A stretch of DNA of 64,000 bases. Origin: Streptomyces marianii. Lineage in GTDB: Bacteria; Actinomycetota; Actinomycetes; Streptomycetales; Streptomycetaceae. The translations under genes and the position numbers were made by a program. The stretch spans positions 5,755,001-5,819,000 of the forward strand of contig NZ_VAWE01000001.1 of assembly GCF_005795905.1 (NCBI RefSeq). Direction: 5' to 3'. The number at the start of each line of letters is the position of its first letter. The stretch's first letter is position 1. This document shows positions 1 to 8,540 of the stretch, one piece after another. The notes beneath the pieces were generated by a model. It was given only the letters and a program-made list of their open reading frames with translations, did not search any database and was not told where the DNA came from.

Positions 1-2
1 TC

Positions 3-1280
3 GACGTCGAAGCCGCCCCCCGCGGCGAGGCCGCCCCGACCGCCGTCGCCCGCCGCACCACCACGGGCACCACCGCCGCCGCCGAGAGCACGCTGAAGGT
101 CGCCGCCTACGACAAGCGCACCCGGCGCGCCGTCATAGCCGCCCCGCCCGCCGAACCGAACCCGCCCGGCTCCGGCGGTCCGACGGCCCCCACCACCGGC
201 CCCACCGCGGACACCCCCGTCAAGACCGGCGACGTCATCGCCAGCGCCCCGGCCCCCGGCGCCCCCGACGGCCTCCTCGCCGAGGTCACCGAGGTCCTCG
301 GCACCACCGACCAGGGCACCGAGGTCCGCACCGCACCCACCACCCTCAGCACCCTCCTCGCCGACGACAAGGCCGACGGACAGGTCCCCGTCGACCCCTC
401 CACCGTCGACGTCGAACCCCTCGTCGAGGGCGTCAAGGTCTCCTGGGCCCGCACCGGAGGCGCCACCTTCGGCCCCAGCGGCAGCAAGCTGCCCCTCGGC
501 AGCCTGCGCCTCGACGTCGGCGCGGCCCTGGCCACCGCCGACGACGCCCCCGTCTCCGCCGCCGCCTCCCTCTCCGGCTTCGTGCAGCTCTCACCGCAGG
601 TCGAGTTCTCCTACGACGGCAGCGCGAACGGCCAGGCCGGACGTCCCGCGCCAGGCTCCGCGTTCCTCGGTATGACCGGCGACTGGACCGCCCAGTGGGC
701 CGTCAAGGGCCGCGCCTCCGCCAAGGCCACCCAGCGCATCCCGTTCGCCAAGCTCCACGCCGACCCGGTGATCCAGGTCGGCCCCGTCCCCGTCGTCGTC
801 AACCTCGACCTCACCTGCTACCTCCAGGTCGAGGCCGACGGCCGCATCACCCTCGACGTACAGCAGGACGTACGCGGTGACTTCCGCGTCGGAGGCAGCT
901 ACGCCCCCGGCGACGGCTGGACCCCGGTCAGCGCCTCCGACGTCAAGGGCACCCCGGTCCGCACCACCGTCACCGCCGCAGGCCAGGCCAGGGCGACCCT
1001 CGGCGCCGAGGCGTCCGTCGGCCTGTACGGCATGGTCGGCCTCACCGCAGACTTCGCCCCCTACCTGCGCGCCGAGGCCCAGGCCCGCGCCGACGCCGCC
1101 ACGGACGGCACCGCGTCGGTCACCGGCAGGTGGGCGCTCCACGGCGGTTTCGGCCTGAGCGGACACCTCCAGTTCCAGCTGGCGGTCTTCGGCACGCCGA
1201 TCCTCCAGCACCGGATCCCGCTGGGCAGCCTCCACCGCGAATGGCCGCTCGCGAGCGGCAAGGGCGCCCTCGCGGCCTGA
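3..1280 (+). CDS. Hypothetical protein, 5' end outside window
   Basis: The frame starting at base 3 is open from the left edge to the TGA at 1278-1280, giving at least 425 residues, so the start is missing. The visible part is rich in Ala, Thr, Pro and Asp. It has a proline-rich linker near residues 45-65 and then alternating beta-rich stretches without obvious membrane segments, as expected for a secreted or surface-exposed protein. The segment around residues 70-105 (TGDVIAS...LLAEVTEVLG) resembles a motif found in many exported bacterial proteins, but I do not recognise the family. The signal peptide, if any, is off-window. A strong terminator follows at once. Confidence 0.75.
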   Translation, partial: DVEAAPRGEAAPTAVARRTTTGTTAAAESTLKVAAYDKRTRRAVIAAPPAEPNPPGSGGPTAPTTGPTADTPVKTGDVIASAPAPGAPDGLLAEVTEVLGTTDQGTEVRTAPTTLSTLLADDKADGQVPVDPSTVDVEPLVEGVKVSWARTGGATFGPSGSKLPLGSLRLDVGAALATADDAPVSAAASLSGFVQLSPQVEFSYDGSANGQAGRPAPGSAFLGMTGDWTAQWAVKGRASAKATQRIPFAKLHADPVIQVGPVPVVVNLDLTCYLQVEADGRITLDVQQDVRGDFRVGGSYAPGDGWTPVSASDVKGTPVRTTVTAAGQARATLGAEASVGLYGMVGLTADFAPYLRAEAQARADAATDGTASVTGRWALHGGFGLSGHLQFQLAVFGTPILQHRIPLGSLHREWPLASGKGALAA

Positions 1281-1294
1281 CCCGCACCGGATCC

Positions 1295-1324
1295 ACGGTC
1301 CCGGGCCGCCCGGCCCGGGACCGT
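1295..1324 (+). terminator. Strong hairpin terminator
   Basis: A perfect 14-bp stem (ACGGTCCCGGGCCG and its complement) with a 2-nt loop starts 14 bases after the preceding stop codon. There is no T-run, which is common for Streptomyces terminators. Confidence 0.75.
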
Positions 1325-1767
1325 ACCGCCCTCCGCCCGACCTTTCCGTTACGGCGGTCCGCTTTTCGGGCCGCCGCCGAATCCGCTGAGGCAAACCGGC
1401 GTCCGCGGAGTTCGACCGGTCCGTGCCCCGGGCCGTCCTTCCGGGACCTGCGAACAGTCCGTTCGCCCCGGCCTTCACCGGCCCGCCGGAGCGCATTCCC
1501 GACGCCCCGGTCCCGCCCCTGAGCCGACCCGCCCGCTTCATGCCGCAGCCCCGACTCCGGGCCGGAGGAACCCCGTGCGACCTGCCGTTCTCCGGCCCTC
1601 CACCCATATCTGCGTCGGCCATGGATTAACTCCTTTGTGGTTCCGTGCAGTTACGGCGCGCGTTCGTCCGCCGATTCCGGATCCGTGTCCTCACACTCGG
1701 GATGGGAAAGAGGACACTCGGGATGGGGAAGAGGAAAGGTATCGGGATGCAGGAGGAAAGGAGCACC
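1325..1767. other. Intergenic region with 21-bp tandem duplication
   Basis: I see no convincing gene here. The region holds a 21-bp unit (CACTCGGGATGGG[A/G]AAGAGGA) repeated in tandem at 1694-1714 and 1715-1735 with one mismatch. It lies just upstream of the ribosome site of the next gene, and both copies contain GGAAGAGGA/GAAAGAGGA purine runs. Being purine-rich and directly before a start, it may affect translation or simply be replication slippage. Confidence 0.5.
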
Positions 1768-1965
1768 ATGGCGGAAAAGGAACGTCCCCACGACACCGAA
1801 GCGGCAGCGGCGGAATTGCGGGGCGCTCCCGCCCGCGTCGGAGTGCCACAGCCGTCGCCCGGCGTCGGCCCCCCGCCCCGCGTCGGAGAAGAGCGCGGTG
1901 TCCTCGTCGGACCCGGGCGCCCCAGTGCCGGGACCGCGCTGCCGGCGGAGGAGACGGGCCGATGA
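1768..1965 (+). CDS. Small hypothetical protein (65 aa)
   Basis: The ATG at 1768 follows a clear AGGAGGAAAGGAG ribosome site at 1751-1763. The open frame extends further left, but this start has by far the better signal. The product is rich in Ala, Pro, Glu and Gly and has no recognisable domain. Its stop codon overlaps the ATG of the next small gene (ATGA at 1962-1965), so the two are probably translationally coupled. Coding status rests on the ribosome site and the overlap, not on homology. Confidence 0.5.
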   Translation: MAEKERPHDTEAAAAELRGAPARVGVPQPSPGVGPPPRVGEERGVLVGPGRPSAGTALPAEETGR

Positions 1966-2183
1966 CGTCACCCCCGCCCGTGGGGGCGTACGCCGTCGAC
2001 ACGAGCACCGGCCGCGTCGGGCGGGTCCTCGACCTCATGGGACCGCACGTCCGCCTCGCACCGGTCGGCTGCGGACGCGAATGGGCCTGCGCCCCCGACG
2101 ACCTGCGCATCGCCACCCCCGCGGAACGCCTCAGCGCCGCGACCGCCTACGCGAACGCCCGCAGCCGCGGCGAGGTGCCGTAG
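1962..2183 (+). CDS. Small Streptomyces-type protein (73 aa)
   Basis: The start ATG overlaps the TGA of the preceding gene. The product begins MTSPPPVGAYAVD, continues with TGRVGRV and LRIA, and ends in a short helical tail. This resembles a family of roughly 70-residue soluble proteins common in Streptomyces, often encoded beside small regulators, with an SH3-like pattern (Gly-Arg-Val-Gly turn, WxCxP-like segment). No function is established to my knowledge. Pairing with the upstream gene suggests a two-protein unit. Confidence 0.6.
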   Translation: MTSPPPVGAYAVDTSTGRVGRVLDLMGPHVRLAPVGCGREWACAPDDLRIATPAERLSAATAYANARSRGEVP

Positions 2184-2560
2184 CCCGCGCGCCCGACGGT
2201 GCCCGGGCGCAACGGCGTTCCTCATCCCGCGGGCGAAAGCCCCCGCGGCCCCGCGCCTGCCCGTCCCGCCCCCACGCCCCCGCCGCTGACCCGTCGCGGC
2301 CCGCTCACCCTCCCCAGACGGCCGTACGGCACCGCCCTTCGCGGCTCCGGCGCCCCTCCCGCCGCGCCCGGACGCCCGCGGGCGGCGCGCATCTTACGGA
2401 CAAGGATCCGTTTCCGGCCTGCTGTTGGCATATTCCGTCGTTACTCCTCCACGGCTCCTTCACGGTGGGTAGCCTCCTCGTCACATGCCGGCCGTGCGAT
2501 CAGTCCGTTCGCGCCGGACCGGCATCCGACAGCACGCACTGATGAGGAGTGAGCGCAGCG
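2184..2560. other. Intergenic region before the Roadblock gene
   Basis: No gene is supported. It contains a short inverted repeat (ACGGA-N6-TCCGT) at about 2396-2411. A less GC-rich stretch near 2400-2450 (GGCATATTCCGTCG) probably holds the promoter of the next gene. I cannot assign exact promoter boxes. Confidence 0.4.
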
Positions 2561-2935
2561 ATGGCCAATGTGGAGACCTCCCTGAAAGAGTCCATGACGT
2601 CGATAGAGGGGGCGCTGGGGGTGGCGCTCGTGGACTACACCAGCGGGATGGCTCTGGGAACCCTGGGTGGCGGCAAGGACCTCGACCTGGCGGTGGCGGC
2701 GGCCGGCAACACGGACGTGATCCGCGCCAAGGCCCGCACCATGGAGCACCTCGGGCTCACCGACGACATCGACGACATCCTGATCACGCTCGGCACCCAG
2801 TACCACCTGATCCGGCTGCTCAAGGGTCGCGGAGGCAACGGCCTCTTCCTCTACCTCGTCCTCGACAAGGGCAACGCCAACCTGGCCATGGCCCGCCACC
2901 AACTGCGGCGCATCGAGGTGGATCTCGAGCTGTAG
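2561..2935 (+). CDS. Roadblock/LC7-domain protein
   Basis: This 124-residue protein matches the small Roadblock/LC7 fold: an N-terminal helix, then GVALVDYTSGMALG, a central helix and the strand pair around residues 70-110. Streptomyces uses such proteins as partners of small GTPases and histidine-kinase-like proteins in conservon operons, but none of those partners is next to this copy. The ATG at 2561 is preferred because GAGGAG lies 11 bases upstream; an in-frame GTG at 2549 overlaps that ribosome site. The following gene is 147 bases away with its own promoter features, so this one looks monocistronic. Confidence 0.85.
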   Translation: MANVETSLKESMTSIEGALGVALVDYTSGMALGTLGGGKDLDLAVAAAGNTDVIRAKARTMEHLGLTDDIDDILITLGTQYHLIRLLKGRGGNGLFLYLVLDKGNANLAMARHQLRRIEVDLEL

Positions 2936-2972
2936 AGCCGTGACGGTCCCCACGTCTCCGGCTGCCCACGAG

Positions 2973-3010
2973 TTGAAAATTTCTTCAATTCGCCAGATCC
3001 CGATGGGATC
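2973..3010. promoter_or_regulatory. Two inverted repeats before the ArsR-type gene
   Basis: TTGAA-N6-TTCAA (2973-2988) lies in an unusually AT-rich patch. Seven bases on is a perfect GATCCC-GAT-GGGATC palindrome (2996-3010). ArsR-family proteins bind short inverted repeats of about this size and often regulate themselves, so these are plausible operators of the gene starting at 3083. Confidence 0.5.
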
Positions 3011-3082
3011 AACCCTCTGGGAGTCGGGCAGCCGGAGACGGGAGGATCGGCCCGTAGTCGTCGAGTCACCGGGAGCGATCAC

Positions 3083-3415
3083 ATGCAGGTACCGCTGTAC
3101 CAGGCCAAGGCGGAGTTCTTCCGCATGCTCGGGCACCCCGTCCGCATCCGGGTGCTGGAGCTCCTGCAGAACGGTCCGGTACCGGTGCGCGACCTGCTCA
3201 CCGCGATCGAGATCGAACCGTCCAACCTCTCCCAGCAGCTGGCCGTGCTGCGCCGCTCCGGCATCGTCGTGTCGATACGCGACGGCTCCACCGTCAGCTA
3301 CGCCCTCGCCGGCGGCGACGTCGCGGAACTGCTCCGCGCCGCCCGCCGCATCCTCACCGAACTCCTCGTCGGACAGAACGAGCTCCTCGAGGAACTCCGC
3401 CAGGCCGACGTGTGA
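3083..3415 (+). CDS. ArsR/SmtB-family transcriptional regulator
   Basis: The 110-residue product is a one-domain winged helix. It has MLGHPVRIRVLELL near residues 12-25, a recognition region IEPSNLSQQLAVLRRSG at about 52-68, and a wing with RDGSTVSYAL. The metal-binding cysteines of classic ArsR or SmtB sensors are absent. The inducer is therefore probably not a thiol-ligated metal, and a redox, small-molecule or protein signal is possible. Two inverted repeats just upstream may be its own operators. No target gene is obvious, since recO follows after about 100 bases. Confidence 0.85.
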   Translation: MQVPLYQAKAEFFRMLGHPVRIRVLELLQNGPVPVRDLLTAIEIEPSNLSQQLAVLRRSGIVVSIRDGSTVSYALAGGDVAELLRAARRILTELLVGQNELLEELRQADV

Positions 3416-3518
3416 GACGGCCCCGGGGCGGACCCGGGACCGACCCGCGACACAACCCCCGGGACGGACCCGCCGAACCCGCCCCGGAGCCGCCCGGCCG
3501 GTGCGAGAGAATGGCCCC

Positions 3519-4280
3519 ATGACCCTGTTCCGCGACGACGGCATCGTGCTGCGCACCCAGAAGCTGGGCGAAGCGGACCGCATCATCACGATCCTCACCC
3601 GCGGACACGGGCGGGTCCGGGCCGTCGCCCGCGGAGTACGCCGCACCAAATCGAAGTTCGGCGCCCGCCTCGAACCGTTCTCGCACGTCGACGTCCAGTT
3701 CTTCGCCCGCGGCGGCGACCTCGTCGGCCGCGGCCTTCCGCTGTGCACCCAGAGCGAGACGATCGCCCCGTACGGCAGCGGCATCGTCACCGACTACGCC
3801 CGCTACACCTCGGGCACCGCCATGCTGGAGACCGCGGAACGGTTCACCGACCACGAGGGCGAACCGTCCGTCCAGCAGTACCTGCTGCTCGTCGGAGGGC
3901 TCCGCACCCTCGCCCGCGGCGAGCACCCGCCGCACCTCGTCCTCGACGCGTTCCTGCTGCGCTCCCTCGCCGTCAACGGCTACGCGCCGTCGTTCTCCGA
4001 CTGCGCGAAATGCGGCATGCCCGGGCCGAACAGGTTCTTCTCCGTCGCCGCCGGCGGGGTCATCTGCGCCGACTGCCGTGTCCCCGGCAGCGTCGTACCC
4101 TCTGCTGAGGCGATCGGCCTGCTCAGCGCGCTGCTGACCGGAGACTGGGACACGGCACGGGCGTGCGAGGAACGCCACGTCAGGGAGGGCAGCGGACTGG
4201 TGTCCGCCTATCTGCACTGGCACCTGGAGCGCGGCCTGCGCTCGCTGCGGTACGTAGAGAAGCACGTCGAGAAGAAGTGA
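3519..4280 (+). CDS. recO: DNA repair protein RecO
   Basis: RecO (253 residues) helps load RecA on SSB-coated single strands in the RecFOR pathway and anneals complementary strands. The N-terminal OB-fold begins [22 protein letters not shown]. The C-terminal half carries a zinc-finger-like pair of CxxC motifs (CAKC and CADC), as in many bacterial RecO proteins. The ATG at 3519 is used because the ATG at 3511 runs into a stop after three codons. uppS follows 11 bases later on the same strand, an arrangement conserved in Streptomyces. Confidence 0.95.
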   Translation: MTLFRDDGIVLRTQKLGEADRIITILTRGHGRVRAVARGVRRTKSKFGARLEPFSHVDVQFFARGGDLVGRGLPLCTQSETIAPYGSGIVTDYARYTSGTAMLETAERFTDHEGEPSVQQYLLLVGGLRTLARGEHPPHLVLDAFLLRSLAVNGYAPSFSDCAKCGMPGPNRFFSVAAGGVICADCRVPGSVVPSAEAIGLLSALLTGDWDTARACEERHVREGSGLVSAYLHWHLERGLRSLRYVEKHVEKK

Positions 4281-4291
4281 GTGTGACCCCC

Positions 4292-5131
4292 ATGGCACGA
4301 CGCGGAATCCTGGGACGTTCCCGCCGCGAGTACAAGGTCCCCGAGCCGCACCCGTCCGGAGCGCAACCGCCGAGGATCCCCGGCGAACTCGTGCCGGACC
4401 ACGTCGCCGTCGTCATGGACGGCAACGGGCGCTGGGCCAAGGAACGCGGACTGCCGCGCACCGAGGGGCACAAGGTCGGCGAGGGCGTCGTCCTCGACGT
4501 ACTCAAGGGCTGCCTGGAGATGGGCGTCAAGAACCTCTCCCTCTACGCCTTCTCCACCGAGAACTGGAAGCGCTCCCCGGAGGAGGTGCGCTTCCTGATG
4601 AACTTCAACCGGGACGTGATCCGCCGGCGCCGCGACGAGATGGACGAACTCGGCATCCGCATCCGCTGGGTCGGCCGGATGCCCAAGATGTGGAAGTCCG
4701 TCGTCCAGGAACTCCAGGTCGCCCAGGAGCAGACCAAGGACAACGACGCCATGACGCTGTACTTCTGCGTCAACTACGGCGGACGCGCCGAGATCGCCGA
4801 CGCCGCCAAGAAGATCGCCGAGGACGTCGCCGCCGGCCGGCTCGACCCCGCCAAGGTCAACGAGAAGACGTTCCAGAAGTACCTGTACTACCCGGACATG
4901 CCGGACGTCGACCTCTTCCTGCGCCCCAGCGGCGAGCAGCGCACCTCCAACTACCTCATCTGGCAGAGCAGTTACGCCGAGATGGTCTTCCAGGACGTGC
5001 TCTGGCCCGACTTCGACCGCCGCGACCTGTGGCGGGCCTGCCTGGAGTACGCCCAGCGCGACCGCCGCTTCGGCGGCGCCATCCCGAACGAGGAACTCGC
5101 CCGCATCGAGAAGGAACTCGACAAGTCGTAG
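4292..5131 (+). CDS. uppS: Isoprenyl (undecaprenyl-type) diphosphate synthase
   Basis: This 279-residue cis-prenyltransferase adds isopentenyl diphosphate units to make the lipid carrier for cell-wall precursors. [12 protein letters not shown] (residues 42-53) holds the catalytic Asp43 and the diphosphate-binding segment. Other signatures are [10 protein letters not shown], the [14 protein letters not shown] substrate-binding loop and the WPDF/DLW motif near the C terminus. The ATG at 4292 is chosen; GTG codons at 4277 and 4283 are possible but less typical. It probably shares a transcript with recO and ends before two strong hairpins. Confidence 0.95.
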   Translation: MARRGILGRSRREYKVPEPHPSGAQPPRIPGELVPDHVAVVMDGNGRWAKERGLPRTEGHKVGEGVVLDVLKGCLEMGVKNLSLYAFSTENWKRSPEEVRFLMNFNRDVIRRRRDEMDELGIRIRWVGRMPKMWKSVVQELQVAQEQTKDNDAMTLYFCVNYGGRAEIADAAKKIAEDVAAGRLDPAKVNEKTFQKYLYYPDMPDVDLFLRPSGEQRTSNYLIWQSSYAEMVFQDVLWPDFDRRDLWRACLEYAQRDRRFGGAIPNEELARIEKELDKS

Positions 5132-5248
5132 CCCACGCACACCGCACGAGGGCTCACACACAGCCCACGAACGCGGCCCTACGGCTGCGCCCGTACGGCC
5201 CCACGGCAAGCAGAACGAGCAGGAAGCCGCACACGACGGCCCCACTGC

Positions 5249-5288
5249 GAAGGGCCCGCACCGGCCGGCAGCCGGTGCGGACCCCTTC
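5249..5288. terminator. Hairpin terminator (first of two)
   Basis: A long stem joins GAAGGG-CCCGCACCGGC to GCCGGTGCGG-ACCCCTTC around a 5-nt loop, with a minor mismatch. It lies between the convergent uppS and zur genes. Confidence 0.7.
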
Positions 5289-5298
5289 AGTCACCCCG

Positions 5299-5338
5299 CC
5301 GCACCCCGCGGTCCCGGGACCGGGACCGCGGGGTGCGG
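5299..5338. terminator. Bidirectional hairpin terminator
   Basis: A perfect 18-bp stem closes a 4-nt loop three bases before the zur stop codon. With the hairpin at 5249-5288 it forms a double barrier between the convergent uppS and zur transcripts. Confidence 0.85.
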
Positions 5339-5340
5339 GA

Positions 5341-5751
5341 TCACTTCTTCGCGCACTCCGCGCACGTACCGAAGATCTCCACCGTGTGCGCCACGTTCAC
5401 ATAGCCGTGCTGCGCCGCGATCGTCTCCGCCCACTGCTCCACAGCGGGCCCCTCGACCTCGACCGCCTTGCCGCACACCCGGCACACCAGATGATGGTGG
5501 TGCTCACCCGACTCACAACGCCGGTACACCGACTCACCGTCGCTCGTGCGCAGCACATCGACCTCGCCGGCATCGGCGAGCGACTGCAGCGTCCGGTAGA
5601 CCGTCGTCAGGCCGACCGAATCGCCGCGGTGCTTGAGCATGTCGTGCAGCTCCTGCGCACTGCGGAACTCGTCCACCTCGTCCAGCGCCGCCGCGACCGC
5701 GGCCCGCTGACGGGTCGACCGGCCGCGCACGGGGGGTCCAGCCGTCGCCAC
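5341..5751 (-). CDS. zur: Zinc-uptake regulator Zur (Fur family)
   Basis: This 136-residue Fur-family protein has an N-terminal winged helix (RSTRQRAAVAAALDE, and LTTVYRTLQSLADAGEVD as the recognition region). A histidine-rich HHHH...CRVC motif and a C-terminal CAEC form the structural zinc site. The GTG at 5751 has GGAGG a few bases upstream on the minus strand. In Streptomyces, Zur represses the zinc importer when zinc is plentiful. Here it lies downstream of znuB on the same strand, and two Zur-box-like sequences precede znuA. Confidence 0.93.
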   Translation of the reverse strand: MATAGPPVRGRSTRQRAAVAAALDEVDEFRSAQELHDMLKHRGDSVGLTTVYRTLQSLADAGEVDVLRTSDGESVYRRCESGEHHHHLVCRVCGKAVEVEGPAVEQWAETIAAQHGYVNVAHTVEIFGTCAECAKK

Positions 5752-5815
5752 AGGTACCTCCTTACGTTCCGCCGCTCCTCGACGGCCATTCTGCCAGGCC
5801 CGCCACGGGCACCGG

Positions 5816-6721
5816 TCAGACCGCGGCGTCACCCGCCGGACGGCGGGTCGCCGGAACGTCCACGTCGCACTCCGCCCCCGCAGCCCCCGCCAACGCCTCG
5901 GCCACCCGCGACCGCCGCCGCGCCAGCGGCGTCGCCAACGCCGTGAACAGCACGAACACCGCGATCGCCAGCAGCACGATCGTCGCACCCGGCGGCACGT
6001 CCTGGTAGTACGTGGTGACCGTACCGGCCAGCGTCACCGCCACCCCGATCGCCACCGCCACCACGAACGTCACCGCGAACGAACGCGTGACCTGCTGCGC
6101 CGCCGCCACCGGCACCACCATCAGCGCGCTCACCAGCAGTAGCCCGACAACACGCATCGCGACCGTCACCGTCACCGCGGCCGTCACCGCCACCAGCAGG
6201 TTCAGCGCCCGCACGGGCAGCCCCGTGACCCGCGCGAACTCCTCGTCCTGGCTGATCGCGAACAACTGCCGCCGCAACCCCACCGTCACCAGCAGCACGA
6301 AGCCCGCCAGCAGACAGATCGCGACGACGTCCTCGTCCGAGACGGTGGACAGCGAACCGAAAAGGTACGACGTCAGATTGGCGCTCGACCCCGTCCCGCT
6401 GAGACTCATCAACATCACACCGCCCGCCATCCCGCCGTAGAACAGCATCGCCAGCGCGATGTCACCGCGGGTCCGCCCGTACGCCCGGATCAGCTCCATC
6501 GCCACCGAACCGGCCACCGCCACCAGCGTCGCCGTCCACACCGGATTCGTCGACAGCAGGAAACCGAGACCGACACCGGTCAGCGCGACATGGCCGATGC
6601 CGTCGCCCATCAGCGCCTGCCGGCGCTGCACCAGATGAATGCCCACGGCCGGTGCCGTGACGCCCACCAGCACGGCGGCCAGCAGCGCCCGCTGCATAAA
6701 GGGGTCCTGGAGGAATTCCAT
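5816..6721 (-). CDS. znuB: Zinc ABC transporter permease ZnuB
   Basis: This 301-residue ABC-3 family permease has about eight hydrophobic segments from residue 10 to 270 and the family sequence QRRQALMGDGIGHVALTGVG near residues 33-52. It would form the membrane channel through which ZnuA-delivered zinc crosses. Its ATG is two bases after the znuC stop, so translation is almost certainly coupled. The C-terminal 30 residues are charged and probably cytoplasmic. Confidence 0.93.
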   Translation of the reverse strand: MEFLQDPFMQRALLAAVLVGVTAPAVGIHLVQRRQALMGDGIGHVALTGVGLGFLLSTNPVWTATLVAVAGSVAMELIRAYGRTRGDIALAMLFYGGMAGGVMLMSLSGTGSSANLTSYLFGSLSTVSDEDVVAICLLAGFVLLVTVGLRRQLFAISQDEEFARVTGLPVRALNLLVAVTAAVTVTVAMRVVGLLLVSALMVVPVAAAQQVTRSFAVTFVVAVAIGVAVTLAGTVTTYYQDVPPGATIVLLAIAVFVLFTALATPLARRRSRVAEALAGAAGAECDVDVPATRRPAGDAAV

Positions 6722-6723
6722 GA

Positions 6724-7548
6724 TCAGCTCAGCAGTCCCGTGCGGAGCGGCTCGTCGGCCGCATGCGGATGAACGTGGTCGTGGCCGGGCAGCGCATGCT
6801 GGCCCACGGCACGCGGAGGCGGCCCGTCATGGACGACGCAGCCGTCCCGCAGCACCACCGCCCGGTCGATCAACGGCTCCAGCGGGCCCAGCTCATGCAG
6901 CACCAGCAGCACCGTCGTCCCCGCCGCCACCTGCTCCCGCAGCGTCCCGGCGAGGATCTCCTGACTGGCCAGGTCCACACCCGCCATCGGCTCGTCCATG
7001 ATCAGCAGTTCCGGCTCCGCGGCCAGCGCACGGGCGATCAGCACCCGTTGGTGCTGCCCGCCCGACAGAGCGCTCACCGAGTCCCTCGCCCGGTCGGCGA
7101 GCCCGACGAGCCCGATCGCCCGCCGCACCGCCGCACGGTCGCCCTTCGACGGCCACCCCAACCTCGTCCGCGACAGCCGGCCGGACGCCACCACCTCCCG
7201 GACCGTCGCCGGCACTCCGCTCACCGCGGTCGTGCGCTGCGGTACGTAACCCACCCGCGACCACGCACGAAAACGGCGCAACTCCGTACCGAACAAGGAC
7301 ACCGAACCACCGGTGAGCGGCACCTGGCCGATCAGCGACCGCACGGCCGTCGACTTCCCCGAGCCGTTCGCGCCGAGCAGCGCCACGACCTCACCGCGCT
7401 CCACCGCAAGGTCGACGCCGCGCAGCACGGGACGCGAACCCAGCGTGGCACGGGCCCCGCGGACGGATATGACGGGCTCTGCGACGGGCTCCATGGGCTT
7501 CGCCTCCGATGCTGCTCCTGCCGAAACGGCCGGTGAAACGACTGTCAC
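6724..7548 (-). CDS. znuC: Zinc ABC transporter ATPase ZnuC
   Basis: The 274-residue ATPase has Walker A GANGSGKST, Q-loop VPQ, signature LSGGQ, Walker B LLIMDEP and the switch His in VLHELG. The C terminus is rich in histidine (GHDHVHPHAADE), which may bind zinc. The GTG start overlaps the znuA stop (GTGA). An in-frame ATG further in (residue 19, MEPVAEP) is a possible alternative start. Confidence 0.93.
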   Translation of the reverse strand: MTVVSPAVSAGAASEAKPMEPVAEPVISVRGARATLGSRPVLRGVDLAVERGEVVALLGANGSGKSTAVRSLIGQVPLTGGSVSLFGTELRRFRAWSRVGYVPQRTTAVSGVPATVREVVASGRLSRTRLGWPSKGDRAAVRRAIGLVGLADRARDSVSALSGGQHQRVLIARALAAEPELLIMDEPMAGVDLASQEILAGTLREQVAAGTTVLLVLHELGPLEPLIDRAVVLRDGCVVHDGPPPRAVGQHALPGHDHVHPHAADEPLRTGLLS

Positions 7549-8504
7549 TTCGCGCCGAGCGCCTTCTGCAGCGCGGCGAGGTTGGACTCCATCACCGACA
7601 GGTAGTCGTCACCCTTGGACCTGTCCGTGATGCCCTCCAGCGGGTCCAGGACGTCCGTCCGCAGCCCCGTGTCCTTCGCGAGCGTCTTCGCCGTACGGTC
7701 ACTGGCCAGCGTCTCGAAGAAGACCGTGGACACCTTCTCCTGCTTCGCGACCGACTGGAGCTCCTTGATCCGCGCCGGGCTCGGCTCGGACTCCGGGTCG
7801 ATCCCGGCGATGCCGTGCTGATCCAGCCCGTACCGCTCGGCGAGGTAGCCGAAGGCGGAATGGGTGGTGATGAAGGTCTTGGTGGTGCTGTTCTTCAGGC
7901 CGTCGGCGAACTTGGCGTCCAGCGCCTTCAGCTTGCCGACCAGCGTCTCGGTGTTCTTCCGGTAGTCCGCGGCATGCGCCGGATCGGCCTTCGCCAGGGA
8001 GTCCCCGACGCCCTCGGCGACCTCGGCGTACTTCACCGGGTCCAGCCAGACGTGCGGATCGGCCCCGACCCCGCCCTCGTGCTCCCCGCCCTCGTGACCG
8101 TCGCCGTGGCCGACCTCGGTGCCGTGGTCCTCCAGCCCGGTCAGGGTCGCGGCGTCCACCGTGTGCTCGACGCCGGACTGCGCGATCGCCTCGTCGACGG
8201 CGGGCTGCACGCCCTTCAGATAGAGGACGTAGTCGGCCTGGCGGAGCTCCGACACCTGCCTGGGCTTCAGCTCCAGGTCATGCGGCTCCACGCCCGGCTT
8301 CGTCAGCGTCGTGACCTCCACATGGTCACCGCCGATCTCCTCGGCCAGGTACTGCACCGGGTAGAAGGACGCCACCACATCCAGCTTGCCGCCCGCCTTG
8401 GCGCCTCCGGCCGAGGACGCACCCGAGCAGGCCGAGAGCGAGACGAGGCCCAGCGCGGTCGCTCCCGCGAGGGCGGTGGTGGGTATGAGGCGGCGTACGT
8501 TCAT
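7545..8504 (-). CDS. znuA: Zinc-binding lipoprotein ZnuA
   Basis: This is the solute-binding component of the zinc importer. From the ATG at 8504 it has 319 residues, with an RR-containing lipoprotein signal and lipobox LSAC (Cys26). The cluster A-I family fold shows metal-ligand motifs: VEPHDLEL, the HxDPHVWLDP-type segment and THSAFGYLAERYGL. The usual mobile His/Asp/Glu-rich loop (HGDGHEGGEHEGG) lies between. An ATG at 8513 is also in frame. Neither start has a good ribosome site and a Zur-box-like site ends on the first base of the 8504 ATG, so a leaderless message is possible. Confidence 0.92.
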   Translation of the reverse strand: MNVRRLIPTTALAGATALGLVSLSACSGASSAGGAKAGGKLDVVASFYPVQYLAEEIGGDHVEVTTLTKPGVEPHDLELKPRQVSELRQADYVLYLKGVQPAVDEAIAQSGVEHTVDAATLTGLEDHGTEVGHGDGHEGGEHEGGVGADPHVWLDPVKYAEVAEGVGDSLAKADPAHAADYRKNTETLVGKLKALDAKFADGLKNSTTKTFITTHSAFGYLAERYGLDQHGIAGIDPESEPSPARIKELQSVAKQEKVSTVFFETLASDRTAKTLAKDTGLRTDVLDPLEGITDRSKGDDYLSVMESNLAALQKALGAK

Positions 8505-8518
8505 GACAGTCATTTTCA
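8504..8518 (-). promoter_or_regulatory. Zur-box-like site 1
   Basis: On the minus strand this reads TGAAAATGACTGTCA, close to the remembered Streptomyces Zur consensus (TGAAAATGATTTTCA type, 7-1-7). It ends on the A of the proposed znuA ATG. Confidence 0.75.
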
Positions 8519-8525
8519 ACAAAGA

Positions 8526-8540
8526 TGGAAACGATTGTCA
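8526..8540 (+). promoter_or_regulatory. Zur-box-like site 2
   Basis: TGGAAACGATTGTCA matches the same 15-bp pattern. Its centre is 22 bp, about two helical turns, from site 1, so two Zur dimers could bind side by side on one DNA face upstream of znuA. Confidence 0.75.
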
